From Mytilinidion resinicola (taxonomy: Eukaryota > Ascomycota > Dothideomycetes > Mytilinidiales > Mytilinidiaceae), in NCBI RefSeq assembly GCF_010093595.1, contig NW_022985450.1, positions 826,199 through 890,198 of the forward strand: DNA of 64,000 nucleotides, given 5' to 3'. Under the pieces are notes generated by a model. It was not told where the DNA came from and did no database searches. It saw only the letters and a list, made by a program, of their open reading frames with translations. Of this stretch, positions 45,471-56,583 are shown piece by piece. Within the stretch, counting starts at the first letter, position 1; the number at the start of each line of letters is the position of its first letter. The position numbers and the translations under genes were made by a program.

Positions 45471-48397
45471 ATGGCAACTGCAACTTCCCTTTCATCGGCC
45501 TCTCATGGTAGACCTACTTACTCCTGCATTCGGTGCGCTGACCGAAAAGTCAAATGCGACCGGCAAACCCCATGCAGTGCTTGTGTTAAGCATAAAGTAG
45601 ACTGCGTCTTCAACCACTCGCAGCCACCTCGAAAAAGACAGAAACGTATCAACGACCAGATCCTCACTGATCGCCTCAAACACTACGAAGCACTACTTCA
45701 AGAGCAAGGCATTGACCCAAGCAAGCTCCCAGATACTCCTGACTCTGAGCCGCGTCGCAGCTCGGGTCACACAGCGGCAGTGGCCACGAAAGAATCTCAA
45801 TTGCAAAGCCCCTTTTCTATTGAGATTGAGTCAAACCGATCTACCCGCAGGACACAATCAGGACATGGCCATGGCCGCTTCAAGTTCGTCGAAACGTGAG
45901 TTCCTTCGCAATGTTTGTCTGTGGCTATACACTGATACCTACCTAGCAACTTATGGACGAGAGTGGTAGATGAGGTGAGCAGCTTGAGTTGATATCTAGT
46001 GATAGGTCATAAGTCTGTGCACACGCGTTTATCACCACTTGGGGTAACCCCCCACACCAGGTATGAAAAAAGGGGCACATACATCAAGTACTCGGCCCAT
46101 GTGTATACCTGTCTGCCGCTGCGTGAAGTGCTTCAACAAGTTTCCACATAGACCAAAGTAAACGGCTTTTATCTTGTTCCAATCCCTGAAAATTATCTGA
46201 AGCATCCCAAGCAGTGGCGGACAGGTGTACAGATGAGACAGCTTGTTCCGGAATTAGTTTGCGACCTTTTTCATGCCCCGCGTGCCCCCATGGACTTTCA
46301 AAAAAGTAGGCGCGATGTCAAGTTTCAAGTAGTGCAAATTAGAATGCCTCTTGACTAATTGGCTGCTCACTAGCTGGGCTGCTCCTCACTGTGGTGTCGA
46401 GTGAGCAAAACTTGAGCCAAGAGGCAGTTTAATTTGCACTGCTTGAAACTTGACATCGCGCCTAAGTTTCTGATATTCCATGGGAGCACCCCAAGCGGTG
46501 GTAAACGCGTCCTCGCAGACTTATGACCAGTAATGTTTATCTTTCACTGGAGCGCTTGTTCAAGGATGTCTACTAATAGGACCATTAGTCACACGATCCT
46601 GAGGATACTCTGGAGGATTCCTCAAATGATGCGAGCGACCTAGAAGCATTCGAAGATGACTTCGGATTTGTGCTCAACAGTCAATCGAAATCTAACACTA
46701 GGTGCCGCCATCCACCGCCCGAACGCATACTTCAAATATGGCAGATTTTCGTAGAGAATGTCGATCCTCTGACCAAGGTCGTTCACGTCCCTACGCTACG
46801 ATCGGCAATTCAGAAAGCTGCAAGCATTATCGGGGCCATACCGCGGAGCTTCGAAGCACTCATGTTTGCTATCTACGGCGCGGCCGTCATGACGCTTAAA
46901 GATGACGAGTGCGAAGAAAGACTCGGCGAGCCTCGTAAGGCTCTTCTATCACGATATATATCCGCCACGAAAGCAGCATTATCGCGAGCCAAGTTCATGG
47001 GAACTACCAGCCTCGTTGTTCTTCAGGCATTGGTCCTTCATGTCCTCTCGGTGCGAGATATCTACGAGCCACGTGCTGTTTGGTCCTTGACAGGCGTGGC
47101 TGTTCGCATCGCGCAGGGCATGGGCCTTGAGCGCGACGGAGTATATTTAGGCCTTCCTCCATTCGAAACTGAGATGCGGCGACGTATCTGGTGGCTGCTC
47201 AAGACGCACGACTTCCGTACCGCTGAACTTTGTGGCCTCGCTAAATTTCGAGATCTTGACATGGGTGACGAGAGCACGAAGTGGCCGACCAACGTCAACG
47301 ATGACCAACTCTTTCCAGGCATGCCTTCACTCGTGGCAGAGTCAAACAAATTGACAGATCTCGTCTTTGTTGCCTTGAGATACGAGCTTGCCAATTTCGC
47401 GGCCGGCCGTGTCGCGAGGTTCCGCCAGCAAGGAAAGACTTCGAGTCAATGGGACCTCCATGCGTCAGGGAGCGAAAAGGTGGACATGGATGAAATTATC
47501 AAAGAGCTCGAAGAGATGCTCGAAACGAAGTACCTCCGCTACTGCGACCCTTCACAGCCGTTGCACCTTATGGCAATGCTAGTAGCCCGGTTTGCCTTGA
47601 ACATCATCCGCTTTCTGACACATCATCCACGAAGATGGGCCAGCATAGAGCAGACACCGCTTTCCGAGCGTCAGTGGGGCTGGGAGATCAGTGTAAAGCT
47701 TCTCGAGCAGCATAACATGGTGCTGTCCAATCCCCAACTCAAGCAATTTGCGTGGCATGCGCCATATTTCCAGCAATGGCACGCTTTCATCCACGTACTT
47801 GATACCCTCAGAGCCGATCCACTCATAGCAGACGCCGAGAAAGCATGGCAACTTATTAGCAACATATACGAGAACACACCCGATATGGTATTCGATACGA
47901 AAAAGCCTATACACGTGGCTATAGGCAATCTATGTCTGAAAGGCTACGGTGATCGCGAAGCTGCACTGCAACACGGAAGCGCATGTCCGCCAACACCGGG
48001 TTTTATATTGCAGCTACGCCAACAGCGTGAGGTCGCAAAGGCTAAAAAGCAAGCGCGAGATGCAAAGATTAATGGACCTGTGAATCCAGTCAGTCTCGGC
48101 CAGGCAAATGCCAGCGTCATCAACTTGAGCGATACCCTAGAATCGACGTATCTTCAGCAGAGTACAACGGCACACCAGCTAGATTTAACCCAAACCGGCG
48201 GCGCCTCTGGAGGAGATCCGCTTTGGTTCGTTAACGGGTTTGATGATGGCGGAGCCAGCGGTTTGGACGATGTGATGGACATGGACCTCGATTTCTTGGT
48301 GGCCCAAGGTCCCAATTTGGATGACAATGCTACCCCGCCCATCACCTGGGAGCAATGGGACGCTTGGATTGCTGACTCCAACGTGATGCGTCCGTAA
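45471..48397 (+). CDS. Zn2Cys6 transcription factor with a nested transposon in intron 2
   Basis: Exons 45471-45895, 45947-45974 and 46589-48397 give 753 residues. Introns: 51 bp (GTGAGT..ACCTAG) and 614 bp (GTGAGC..CTAATAG..ATTAG). The joins are in phase and restore FVETNLWTRVVDE followed by SHDPEDTLEDSS, as in fungal-specific TFs. The zinc cluster has cysteines at 19, 22, 29, 35, 38 and 45 (C-x2-C-x6-C-x5-C-x2-C-x6-C), then a basic linker (PPRKRQKR) and a short coiled coil. The middle domain contains WQIFVENVDPLTKVVHVP, AVRIAQGMGLERDG and ETEMRRRIWWLL, the conserved core of the fungal TF domain. Almost all of intron 2 is a family-1 element carrying a family-2 insertion. The divergent neighbour, the FAD monooxygenase, is a likely target. 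Confidence 0.88.
46005..46528. mobile_element. Family-1 foldback element, copy d (long form, interrupted)
   Basis: 524 bp with inverted ends GGTCATAAGTCTGTGCACAC and its match ending GCAGACTTATGACC. Without the inner insertion it is about 290 bp, with arms of roughly 115 bp: the left AAGTAGTGCAAATTAGAATG is answered on the right by the inverse of the same block (TTAATTTGCACTGCTTGAAA). Copies a-c look like internal-deletion forms of this structure. It fills most of intron 2 of the regulator gene. Confidence 0.85.
46053..46284. mobile_element. Family-2 element nested in family-1 copy d
   Basis: 232 bp beginning CACACCAGGTATGAAAAAAG and ending TTTTTCATGCCCCGCGTG, with CCCCC on both sides (46048-46052 and 46285-46289) as the target duplication. 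Removing it restores the family-1 sequence GGGGTAACCCCCATGG seen in copies b and c. Confidence 0.83.
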
Positions 48398-48666
48398 TAT
48401 TCGGGACGGGACTTGAGAAGAGGAGCCTGATGAGGGTCGTGAGGCTGCGAGCTCGAAAAACCGTGCTCGAAAGGGTTCGCTTTGTGTACATCACGACGGT
48501 TGAATCTGACACTTTCCGCCTTTTCTTCACGCTAGATGACAGCTTTACAGCATTGAAGGAGATTTGTACATTACGACCGGAGCCTACGGAGGAACCTTCG
48601 ACGCATAAAGACTTGCCCCATTTACAGCAGGTTCTACGGGACTATCGCGAAGAAATTTCGTTCAGG
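48398..48666. other. 3' flank of the regulator gene
   Basis: A plus-strand frame is open here, but it shows no domain and runs into the family-2 element, so no gene is called. Confidence 0.35.
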
Positions 48667-49069
48667 CACGCGGGGTATGAAAAAGGTGGCACAGTCAGCA
48701 GCTCAACACTGTCTGGGGTGGCCTAGAGAGCTATCAGGCTTGCCAAAGCTAGTCTTTCATGAATAACAATAGCATACTAGAGGAACTTAAGCGGTGCTAA
48801 ACAAGCGTACACAAGCATAGAAACAGCTGGAGTGTGTATATACCTCGCGGAATTATGGACTGCCACTTTCTATTAACACTGATTGACCATGCTGTCTCAG
48901 AGGTACACCTGTCTACCACTGCTTGAAGTGCTTTAACGAGTTTCCGCATAGCCTAGAGCAAAGAGTTTCTATCCCGTTTAGATTTCTGAAAATGTATTGA
49001 AGCACCCTAAGCAGTAGCATACACGCGCACACACCCGTGTAGAGTGCCACCTTTTTCATGCCCCGCGTG
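48667..49069. mobile_element. Family-2 element, long form, with 5-bp target duplication
   Basis: 403 bp with near-perfect inverted ends: CACGCGGGGTATGAAAAAGG on the left and TTTTTCATGCCCCGCGTG on the right. TCAGG precedes (48662-48666) and follows (49070-49074) it. The right part (48900-49030) has the same inner arms as the other two copies (CCTGTCTACCACTGCTTG..). The left part, about 170 bp, is unique to this copy and has no coding capacity. Confidence 0.87.
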
Positions 49070-49074
49070 TCAGG

Positions 49075-49782
49075 GTAGCTCTCGCAAATAGTCCGATATC
49101 ATGACGCCTTAGACAAGCTCTTGAATTTCATGCATTGACGCGTACTCAGCTTGCGCGTGTGGATGCGACGTTTTCGCTGCTGCCTGCGGGGAGCAGAAGT
49201 TCACATCCAACTTCATCGTTCTTAAGATGCAACCAAGTCAAGATTCGTAAGCCTCAAATACTTGGAGAGTTCCCATAGGTCAAGAGCGATACCAAGAGAT
49301 GCTGACGCGACACTGCAAGAAGATCATGAAAGATTGAAGGGATTGGAGGATAGGATTCGGGAAGCCTAGCCGCGATAGGGAGGTGGTGAGAGCGAGAACG
49401 TCGAAGATGTTGAACCGAGTACACCTCTGCTCTGGACAGAAGAGCCTTCTGGGGCCACTGGTAGTTTCGTATAAGGCAACATCTCGAAGACGAAGTTGAT
49501 GAACATCGTGCAGCTGAGATGGAAGTTCAACACCACGCATGCCGTCTGACGGCTGGGATGCTTGGCAGACGGGGGTGTTGGCTGCATGCTGGAACTCCGG
49601 ATGGCTATCCCGAACTCCTTCATGGCCAACCAGCCCCCGAAACATAAGGCGTGCGAGTACTTGCAGCCGCACGTCGCCAGCATGTCACCGAGTCCACGTC
49701 GTCTGCCACGACGCCTCTTTCTTTTGTGAATTGATGTACAATCGTGGTACCCCTCGGTACTCCGCAACCCATCTCGTCCGTC
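49075..49782. other. Upstream region of the MFS gene
   Basis: No gene is seen in about 700 bp. Minus-strand frames of 130 codons overlap each other without any domain and are treated as chance. Confidence 0.4.
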
Positions 49783-51569
49783 ATGGCTTCATCGCGCGAA
49801 CGTGACAGCTTCGACGACAGCTCTCCCACCACGCCACTCCTCCCACGATCGCCGACTTCACCCTCTTTCTCTGCCCCAAAGCACCAGAAGCCATGGATCC
49901 TCGTCGCCGTAATTGGCGCCCTCGCTATCTTCATCGTGGACCTTGGGAACTTCTTGCTGAATCCCGCGCGAACTCGCCTCTACGAGTCCTCCATCTGCCT
50001 TCGATTCTACCAAGATACCGATCCGAGTCAAATCCGTAATGGGACTATACAAGAGCGATTGTGTAAGATAAATGAGGTGCAGGACACCGTGGCGATGGTG
50101 TTTGGATGGCAGGATCTGTTCGACGCGATACCCGGCATACTTCTTGCGGTCCCGTATGGCGCATTAGCAGACAAATATGGGAGGAAGTGGATACTTGTTC
50201 TTGGATTTCTGGGATTGGAATTATCTATGCTGTGGATAATGCTCATTTGTGAGTACCGTGCGCATACTCGTCTGATCTGTGAGCTTATGCATCACTAGGC
50301 TACCTAGACCTCCAATTGAAGCTCACCTGGTTCTCCTCTATCTTCTTGATGATTGGCGGAGGGTCTACAGTAGCCATTGCAACGGTCTTCACCATGTTGT
50401 CTGATGTGGTCCCCCCGGAAAGACGGTATGCTGGCCTCATTTACGAACGAGTTCAGATCTGACTATTGCAGGACAACTATCTTTTTCTACGTTGGAGCCA
50501 CATTACTGGTTTCTGAAGTCATTGCTCCAGCAATAGGCTTTTGGCTCATGAAGTATGGGGATTGGTTGACTTTCTGCGTAGGCGCAGCTATATCAGGACT
50601 TGCAGTTGTTCTCGCCTGCTTTCTTCCAGAGACTCTACACAGTAGGGACCAACCAGAGCTTCCCGATGACAGACTGGAGGATGAGGTGGATGACCTGGCC
50701 GAAAGAACCTCTATGTCCTCGGGTAAAGGCCATGGCCATGGTTTCAAGGACCAGATTCATCGCCTTAGAGAGACTTTGCACTTCTTGAAGAAAGATCTCA
50801 GCCTCACACTGGTCGTCTTTACCTTCCTCGTCAATCGCTTAGCACGGCAATCCCAAGATCTCGTGATCCGGTATGCTTCAAAGCGGTATGGGTGGACTAT
50901 ACGACAGGTTTGTCAAACTCCTTCCATCATTCCCCTCGCCATCTAATATGTATGGAAACAGGCTTCGTTACTGAATTCCCTTCGCGCGAGCTTCAATTTG
51001 TTGACTTTGGTCGTTCTTCTTCCTGGTATCAGCATGCTGCTACTCAAATGGATAAAGTTGGCTCCGCAGCGGGGTGATCTGTGGATATCGCGTGGCAGCA
51101 TCGCGTTTACTGTACTTTCTTTCTTGATCATGGGCTTCTCCTTCACTCCAGCCATCTTAATCTGGGGTTAGTCTCTCCCTCGCAATCCCTCATGATGTCT
51201 TTACTGATCTTCTCAGGCTTAATCTTCTATACCTTCGGATCCGGCTTCAGCATGGCCATGCGATCCATCGCTGTTTTCATGGTCGGCGGACAGGCGAGCA
51301 AAGACATAGGCCGTCTCTTCGCCGTTGTCGCCATCCTTGAAAGCTGTGGCTTGCTCATCTCTGGTCCTCTCATCGCCCAATTCTTCAGGTGGGGAATGAA
51401 GCTTGGGAATGCCTGGTTGGGGATGCCCTTCCTCCTTTCAGCAGCCCTGTTCCTGCCTGTCTTGGTCATTACGTACTGTATCTCTTTGCGCGATATATCC
51501 GCTGTGCCTCATGCCGTTCACGGCGATCAAGCTGATGCAAATCTGCCGCCGTATACTGATGAGGAGTGA
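49783..51569 (+). CDS. MFS transporter, five exons
   Basis: Exons 49783-50248, 50299-50425, 50472-50907, 50962-51166 and 51217-51569 give 528 residues; all four introns (50, 46, 54 and 50 bp) have GT..AG ends and keep the frame. The ATG at 49783 opens an acidic Ser/Pro-rich tail (SFDDSSPTTPLLPRSPTSPS), then the first span (PWILVAVIGALAIFIVDLGNF). GALADKYGRKWILVLGF is MFS motif A; SDVVPPERR and FLPETLH follow. A 40-residue hydrophilic loop after span 6 (LPDDRLEDEVDDLAERTS..) is typical. About twelve spans. Fungal members of this group lie at the plasma membrane and often export metabolites. It sits 1.4 kb from the regulator gene in the same direction. Confidence 0.88.
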
Positions 51570-52219
51570 CCATCTTAGCGAGCGTTACTATCTCAAGTGT
51601 TCCTGTTGCTCCAATTTGGACGTCCCCTATAGTCATATTTCAAATTTCACGATCTCCTTTAGTTTGACATCATGGGACAGATACATTATACCGGAGTTCA
51701 TGGAGGCAAGCGCTGTTTTGAATATCTGGCCACTCGAAGCCGTCATTTCATTGCGTCCCAGCATCATAGAGAATGTCTAGAGTAGAAACATAGAGGGAGT
51801 CATATGAGTCCATTGAACCAAAGTTTTCATCTTGTATCCTTCAATTTCGGCTAATTGCAGACAGCGAAGCACTCCGGCAACTGCAAACTGCGAAGCTCGC
51901 TCCTAATGACTCACGAATTGCAATCGTACCCTCGTACCCCGAGGTAATCCCCCTGGTTGCCTAGAAACCACTAGCGAACCAATCAATTCACTCGGAGCTC
52001 GGACTGCGTCGGCGACCGCGGACCCCGGGTCTTGGCAGCACTCGATACATAAACAAGCATCACCACAACTAACGATTTCTCTCACATCCAGTCAAACTCA
52101 AACCCAATCAAATTGATAGCACACCTCCATCAAACGAGACGCCCCTCAAAAGCCCAACAACGGAAGGTCCTCGATTCGAGTCCCCTAGCTCCTATTACCC
52201 CCCTAACAACGAACCTAAA
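51570..52219. other. Intergenic, no gene seen
   Basis: The first 200 bases are AT-richer 3' flank. CCTCGATTCGAGTCCCC near 52170 recalls a tRNA T-arm but has no partner arms. Confidence 0.4.
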
Positions 52220-52651
52220 ATGCCATCTCTCCGCACCTCCCTCCGCGCCACCAGCCTCTTCTTCGGCCCCATCTTCATTGCCTTCGGCGTAAACGCCATG
52301 CTACGCTCGCGCCACTCCCTCGCTTTTTTTCCATTCCCGGACCCTGCTACTTCCACGAGCCCCGCATCCCAGGACTTCATCGAGCTCCTCGACGCCCTCC
52401 TAGTCATCTACGGCGCCCGCGACATCTTCATGGGCATCGCCATCCTCGCTGCCGCGACTTTTGGAGACAGGGAGGGGAGAGCGCTGGGCTGGATTATGGC
52501 GGCTGCGGGCGCGGTGGCGGGGGTGGATGGGTGGGTTGTTAGGGGGTTTGAGGCCGCGGGTGGGAATGGGGGAGCTAGGGGAGGCGAGTGGGGACATTGG
52601 GGATATGCGCCGGTTTTGGGGGTGGTTGGGGGCGTTTTGGTTGGGTTGTGA
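52220..52651 (+). CDS. Small membrane protein, DUF4267-like
   Basis: An intronless 143-residue frame with about four hydrophobic spans: LRATSLFFGPIFIAFGVNAM, then IELLDALLVIYGARDIFMGI, AILAAATFG, LGWIMAAAGAVAGVDGW and APVLGVVGGVLVGL. The G(A/V)RD(I/L)xxG block and the N-terminal FGP-x-F-AFG-N pattern match fungal DUF4267 proteins, whose function is not known. It lies alone between intergenic stretches. Confidence 0.72.
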   Translation: MPSLRTSLRATSLFFGPIFIAFGVNAMLRSRHSLAFFPFPDPATSTSPASQDFIELLDALLVIYGARDIFMGIAILAAATFGDREGRALGWIMAAAGAVAGVDGWVVRGFEAAGGNGGARGGEWGHWGYAPVLGVVGGVLVGL

Positions 52652-53211
52652 GAGGGGTGGGAAGTGGAAGGTGTGAACTGGACGGAGGAATAGGGGGAGG
52701 GGATCAACGATCCAAAATTACGTGTCAGGCTATTGTGGAATTGGGGCTAGGTGAAGGGAGAGGTTTTGGAGGGTGAGGGATGGGCGGGCGGTCCTGTCTA
52801 CGTAGGTTCGAACATCATCGCTATACATCGGTCTAACAAATAAGTAGGCAAATCTTGCCTCACCGAAGGGACCGTGATGTTCGATGAATGGTAATCTTGT
52901 CTACTTTGATAAGCTCAGATGTTTGTGTTCTGTTTCGGTCAGTGCCACCTGTGAGAGCCGAATAGGCATGCGAAATATCACTCCGACACAGCGGTATCTG
53001 GTAGTCTGAAATCCGCCAGGACGTTTCAGACACTGTCTCGAGTTGGATGCATCAAACACGTAATGAAGATGTACAAAGTCTTATTTTAGAGCTTTGGAAG
53101 AAGACGGTGCGAGAGAGGGTTGCCTCACAGCCTTCATATCTTTGATGCTAAAGACATGTGCCATTTCTAGTGCCTTTGCGTCTTCCATCCGACGACATCA
53201 AGTTCTCCCTT
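52652..53211. other. Intergenic, no gene seen
   Basis: This is the convergent interval between the DUF4267-like gene and the 2EXR gene. No element or frame stands out. Confidence 0.4.
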
Positions 53212-54132
53212 CTAAGAACCAATGCCAGCCGTATGATACGCCCCGTCATAATGCATCTTCACCGTAACCGTCCTACAAACGAACGTCTTCATCCTCCGTC
53301 TTCTAAAGCCCTCCTCCAACCACTCCGCCGTCGCTATCGCCCTTCCTTTCAGCATCGCTCTTATCTGCGGGTCCGAAGGGTATATCGCAAAGCACTCCAG
53401 TACCACCAACTCCAAATTCTCACACTCCAGAAGCCCGCCTAATTGCTTCTCCCCGATCAAGTTCTCACCCTGGTTCGGAAACGTAGACCCTGCTGGTCTA
53501 GACGGAAGCAAACATAGCTCCAGCGGAATCGTTAACTCTACAGTCCGGAGACCCGCACATTGCAGCATGAGACTGAGCTGCGATTTCCAGAACCCATTGA
53601 AGATATAGCTGAAGTTGAGGTGGCGCACGGCTGCGAAGCCTTCGTAGTCTGGGAAGCTCTCGAGCCATTTCGTGAAAGGAATGCGGCCGCAGCTCGTGAT
53701 ATGGAACTTTGCGAGAGGGAGGAAGAGAGGGAAGGCCTCGCTCTGTATCTGGCGGTTTGCGCGGCAGATAGCGGGGATGAAGGTAGGCGAGAGGGCGGAA
53801 ATGGGTTGGGTACGGAAGGCCCAGATGTCTGCTAAGATGTGCCCCTCGTTGGGTATCACGGCGTATGCCCATATCATATTTCTGAGCTCGGGAGGCAGGG
53901 CGAGGAGGGGAGACTAGATGGAGGATGTTTTATTAGTATTCTACATTGCTAACGCGGTTGCAAGTAATAGGTTTCTCAATACCTGAATCACTTCAGATCC
54001 TTCGGGCTGCTTAGACCTGCCGGCCTTTTTCGCAGCGCGCTTCGATGGCACAATAGTGGAGTAAGCGCGCAAGAGAAAGCGGAAGAAACGCCGTGGATTG
54101 ATAAACGGTCGTGAGAATTTGCTAATCGGCAT
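53212..54132 (-). CDS. 2EXR-domain protein 1 (intact)
   Basis: Exons 54132-53983 and 53913-53212 give 283 residues; the 69-bp intron has GTATTG, a TACTAATAA branch and ATCTAG. Exon 1 encodes a basic 50-residue start (SKRAAKKAGRSKQP). Exon 2 opens with SPLLALPPELRNMIWAYAV, the hallmark of the fungal 2EXR (F-box-like) family, followed by FIPAICRANRQIQSEAFPLF, WLESFPDYEGFAAVRHLNF and LLECENLELVVLECFAI; the end is a basic helix (WLEEGFRRRRMKTFVCRTV). The family is large in filamentous ascomycetes and has no assigned function; protein-protein interaction is assumed. This is the only intact member of the local group. Confidence 0.75.
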
Positions 54133-54848
54133 TTTGCTCTTAAGTGATTGCTAGCTTGACTGTCACGTAATAGGAGAGCGGTAGCGCTGTACGTGTTGTA
54201 CTTAATGAAAATAATAATGATGTAGAGGAGATAGAGAAGTCTGGAGGAAGGCGAGGCTACAAACAAGAGGTGTCGTGCGCCTGCCGTGGCCCTCACCGCT
54301 CCTCCCTGACAAGACTCTTTCTCTGACTACAGTGCCTGGGCAAAAGGTTGGGCACACTTGCGCACCACCGTTGGAGGCACTCCGGCGCAATATGAATGTT
54401 TCGATAAGATGTAAAGTCCCTGAGAACTAAAACTAGACACGTTCCACACGTTGACAGTGGGCCTACTTGCCACTGTTTGTGACGCTTCCGCACCTCAACA
54501 TAAATCGGGACGAGATGAGAAAGACGGTATGCCCAAACTTGTGTCCTAGTACTGTAGCTTATAAGCTTAGAAGCACATGTATAGCACTACCTAGGTGACA
54601 TATTCTGCTCACTCGACACTATTATCAAGAGTAGGCAGTCAACTCGGTCGCCCGTTAGTCAAAATGGCGCTCAATTTCTGCGGTGCAGAACTTTAAATCA
54701 GCCTGCGCTGCATCCAACAAGGGCAGATGAGTGTGTAGACTTGTGGCAAGGCATTGTACTTGGTATCGGTTGGTACGGCATAGAGGCTGGGAGTAACCAA
54801 GGACTGTATTGGGATACTAGGTTTGGCTCGATTGATGCCCCGTCATTC
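54133..54848. repeat. Intergenic region with family-3 repeat copy (about 54330-54560)
   Basis: TGGGCACACTTGCGCACCACC with GTTGGAGGCACTCCGGCGCAATATGAA after it, and a second half with TGTTTGTGACGCTTCCGCACC and GCCCAAACTTGTG, match the copy at 40.15 kb in the same order. No gene is seen in the interval. Confidence 0.5.
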
Positions 54849-55472
54849 TCAGTAATAGAACTCATCCAGTTCCTGACTGTGGTAGTCCTCCATGGTGCTC
54901 ACATATCTGGTGGAACTTATGTCCTCGACGGAAACTTTCATCCCCTGCTCGGTAAACCCTCGCTCTAGGCCATGCTTGAGCCCCCTCATGAGCTCCCCTG
55001 CCCTAGGAGGCGCAACGTCTTCTGATGTCTTATCCTCATAAATATCGTAGGGACCTCCAATAAGGTAGCTGAGCTTCACATGCTCTAGGCTTTTGCAGTC
55101 GAAAAGCACGTTAGCGGCAACCCCCGGATGATATTCTCGAAGTATGAGTCCTCTAACGTCTCTTCATGTCCTAGCCACCAACCCAGCCGTAATGCAAACT
55201 GAATGCTGCGGATTTTTGGGCAGCGCGCAATCAATTCGCAATCAGCATATGTGGACGCCCGTCCATTGGCCTCCGCAATGGTCTCGAGTTCCCCAAACAT
55301 GCCGGCCAGCATAATGTTACGCACAGCATCGAATCCTTCGTTGCCCGGGAAAGACAGGAGCCATTTGGCAACGTAGCTTGCAAAGCAGTCGACTTCTAAA
55401 ACATTCTTCCTGATAAAATAGGTCGAAGTCTCGATACGCAGCTGTTTGTTCACGAAGCAGATGGGAGGTAGG
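54849..55472 (-). pseudogene. 2EXR paralogue 2, 5'-truncated and frameshifted
   Basis: Reading from 55472, the sequence LPPICFVNKQLRIETSTYFIRKN enters in mid-domain; the corresponding part of paralogue 3 is LPRVCNVNKQLRIEVSAYCIRS. It continues LLSFPGNEGFDAVRNIMLAG to ENIIRG near 55110, where a frame shift is needed to reach ANVLFDCKSLEHVKLSYLIG and the C-terminal helix LMRGLKHGLERGFTEQGMKV. The domain start (LPxELR..IY) is missing because an LTR-like insertion abuts the coding sequence at 55473. Confidence 0.65.
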
Positions 55473-55830
55473 TGTTACAACCCGTAACACGGACGATTCG
55501 ATTATTATGGTATTCGAGGAAGCAAGTAAGCAGATTAGATTGGTAACCCGCAATCTGTATACGGGACCCAGGGGCACGAGGGTACAGCGCCTTGGCGTGC
55601 TGGACTCCCTGGCTAGCTACAAGGTCACGGGACAAAGAGGTCACGTGGGGACTCGACAGGACTCAGACAAGAAAGAACAAGGGGTCACGTGAAGACTTAT
55701 AGGAATTTAAGCGAGGCAGGATGAGGTTTTATATAAGAACTTATTACGAATTAAATAGGAAGACTAAGTATATAGATTTCTTAGGAGTTATTTTTTATAT
55801 TTAAGTATAGAAATTGCTAATATCCAGCAT
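55473..55830. mobile_element. LTR-like insertion remnant in the 2EXR group
   Basis: It starts TGTTACAACCCGTAACAC, the TG..terminal type found at fungal Ty3-like LTRs, and contains ACGTGACC-like blocks (GGTCACGTG twice) and TATATAAG near 55731. The last 120 bp are strongly AT-rich (TTATTTTTTATATTTAAG), unlike the surroundings. No internal coding region is present, so a solo LTR or fragment is likely. The right end is not defined. Confidence 0.42.
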
Positions 55831-55834
55831 TTAG

Positions 55835-56023
55835 TGTCACCTTCTCAGCCTACTCCGCGAACTCCGTGAGATGATATACGATTACGTCGAAGGACTCCAG
55901 TGCCACGATCCAGTCAGCGGATTAGATCCTTCGACCCTGGAATCTTTCGTCTTGTCCGCAGTGTTTGGGTCGGCATTCGGAATCGCAGTCATGTCACCCT
56001 GTACCTGTTGCCGTTCAGTGTGA
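55835..56023 (+). pseudogene. 2EXR paralogue fragment, plus strand
   Basis: After GCTAATATCC..TTTAG, which looks like an intron end, the frame reads CHLLSLLRELREMIYDYVEG, the exon-2 start of the 2EXR family, then LQCHDPVSGLDP, then residues that no longer resemble the family, and stops at 56021-56023. It is on the opposite strand to the other members. It may be the missing 5' part of paralogue 2 moved by an inversion, or a separate gene. Confidence 0.5.
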
Positions 56024-56583
56024 AAATCAATGACGAAGTACAGCAGATTCTGAGATACCTTGCTGGGTTCTTCTTCTTCAATCTTATCTGCGGTATGTGG
56101 GTCGGCGTCAGATGGAGTAACGGTGCCGCCGTGGGCCTGTCGCGTCATTGCATCTGCTGTTGAGTCGATTTCAAGCTTTGCGATGGCAACTTTGTATTGA
56201 AGATTCCGAGCGGCGTATCACTCGACGTTGGAGGTGATCCCGGTAGCCTGTCGAGCTTTGGCATGTTGGCGTCGCCTTTGGGTGGCCTTTCTGGTGTATC
56301 TGGTGTCAGTTTTTGGTGTGTAGGTGGAAGGGTTCTTGAAGAACCTCTGGGGCGGTAGCATTTGGTCACGTGGGGTGCTCTTTTGATACTGGTTCCTCAT
56401 GGCTGTCGTCCCCCAGCTCACGGTAGAAGGCAAGAAACATCTGTGCATAGAGGCCGGTGCAAACCAGCTCAGGGATGGTAATGTATTGACCTTTACTGAT
56501 CGCCATCTCACTCCCATATTCTCAAAGCACGAGTCCTTCGGCTACTCGTTCCGTGATTCACCGCCTGTCGAAACACCAAATCT
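56024..56583. other. Interval between 2EXR remnants, no gene supported
   Basis: A plus-strand frame near 56400-56587 (HLTPIFSKHESFGYSFRDS) has a protein-like look but no match that I can name. Confidence 0.35.

Noticed and set aside
52165..52190. tRNA 3'-end-like CGATTCGAGTCCCC
   Set aside because: No matching 5' acceptor or other arms within 100 bp.
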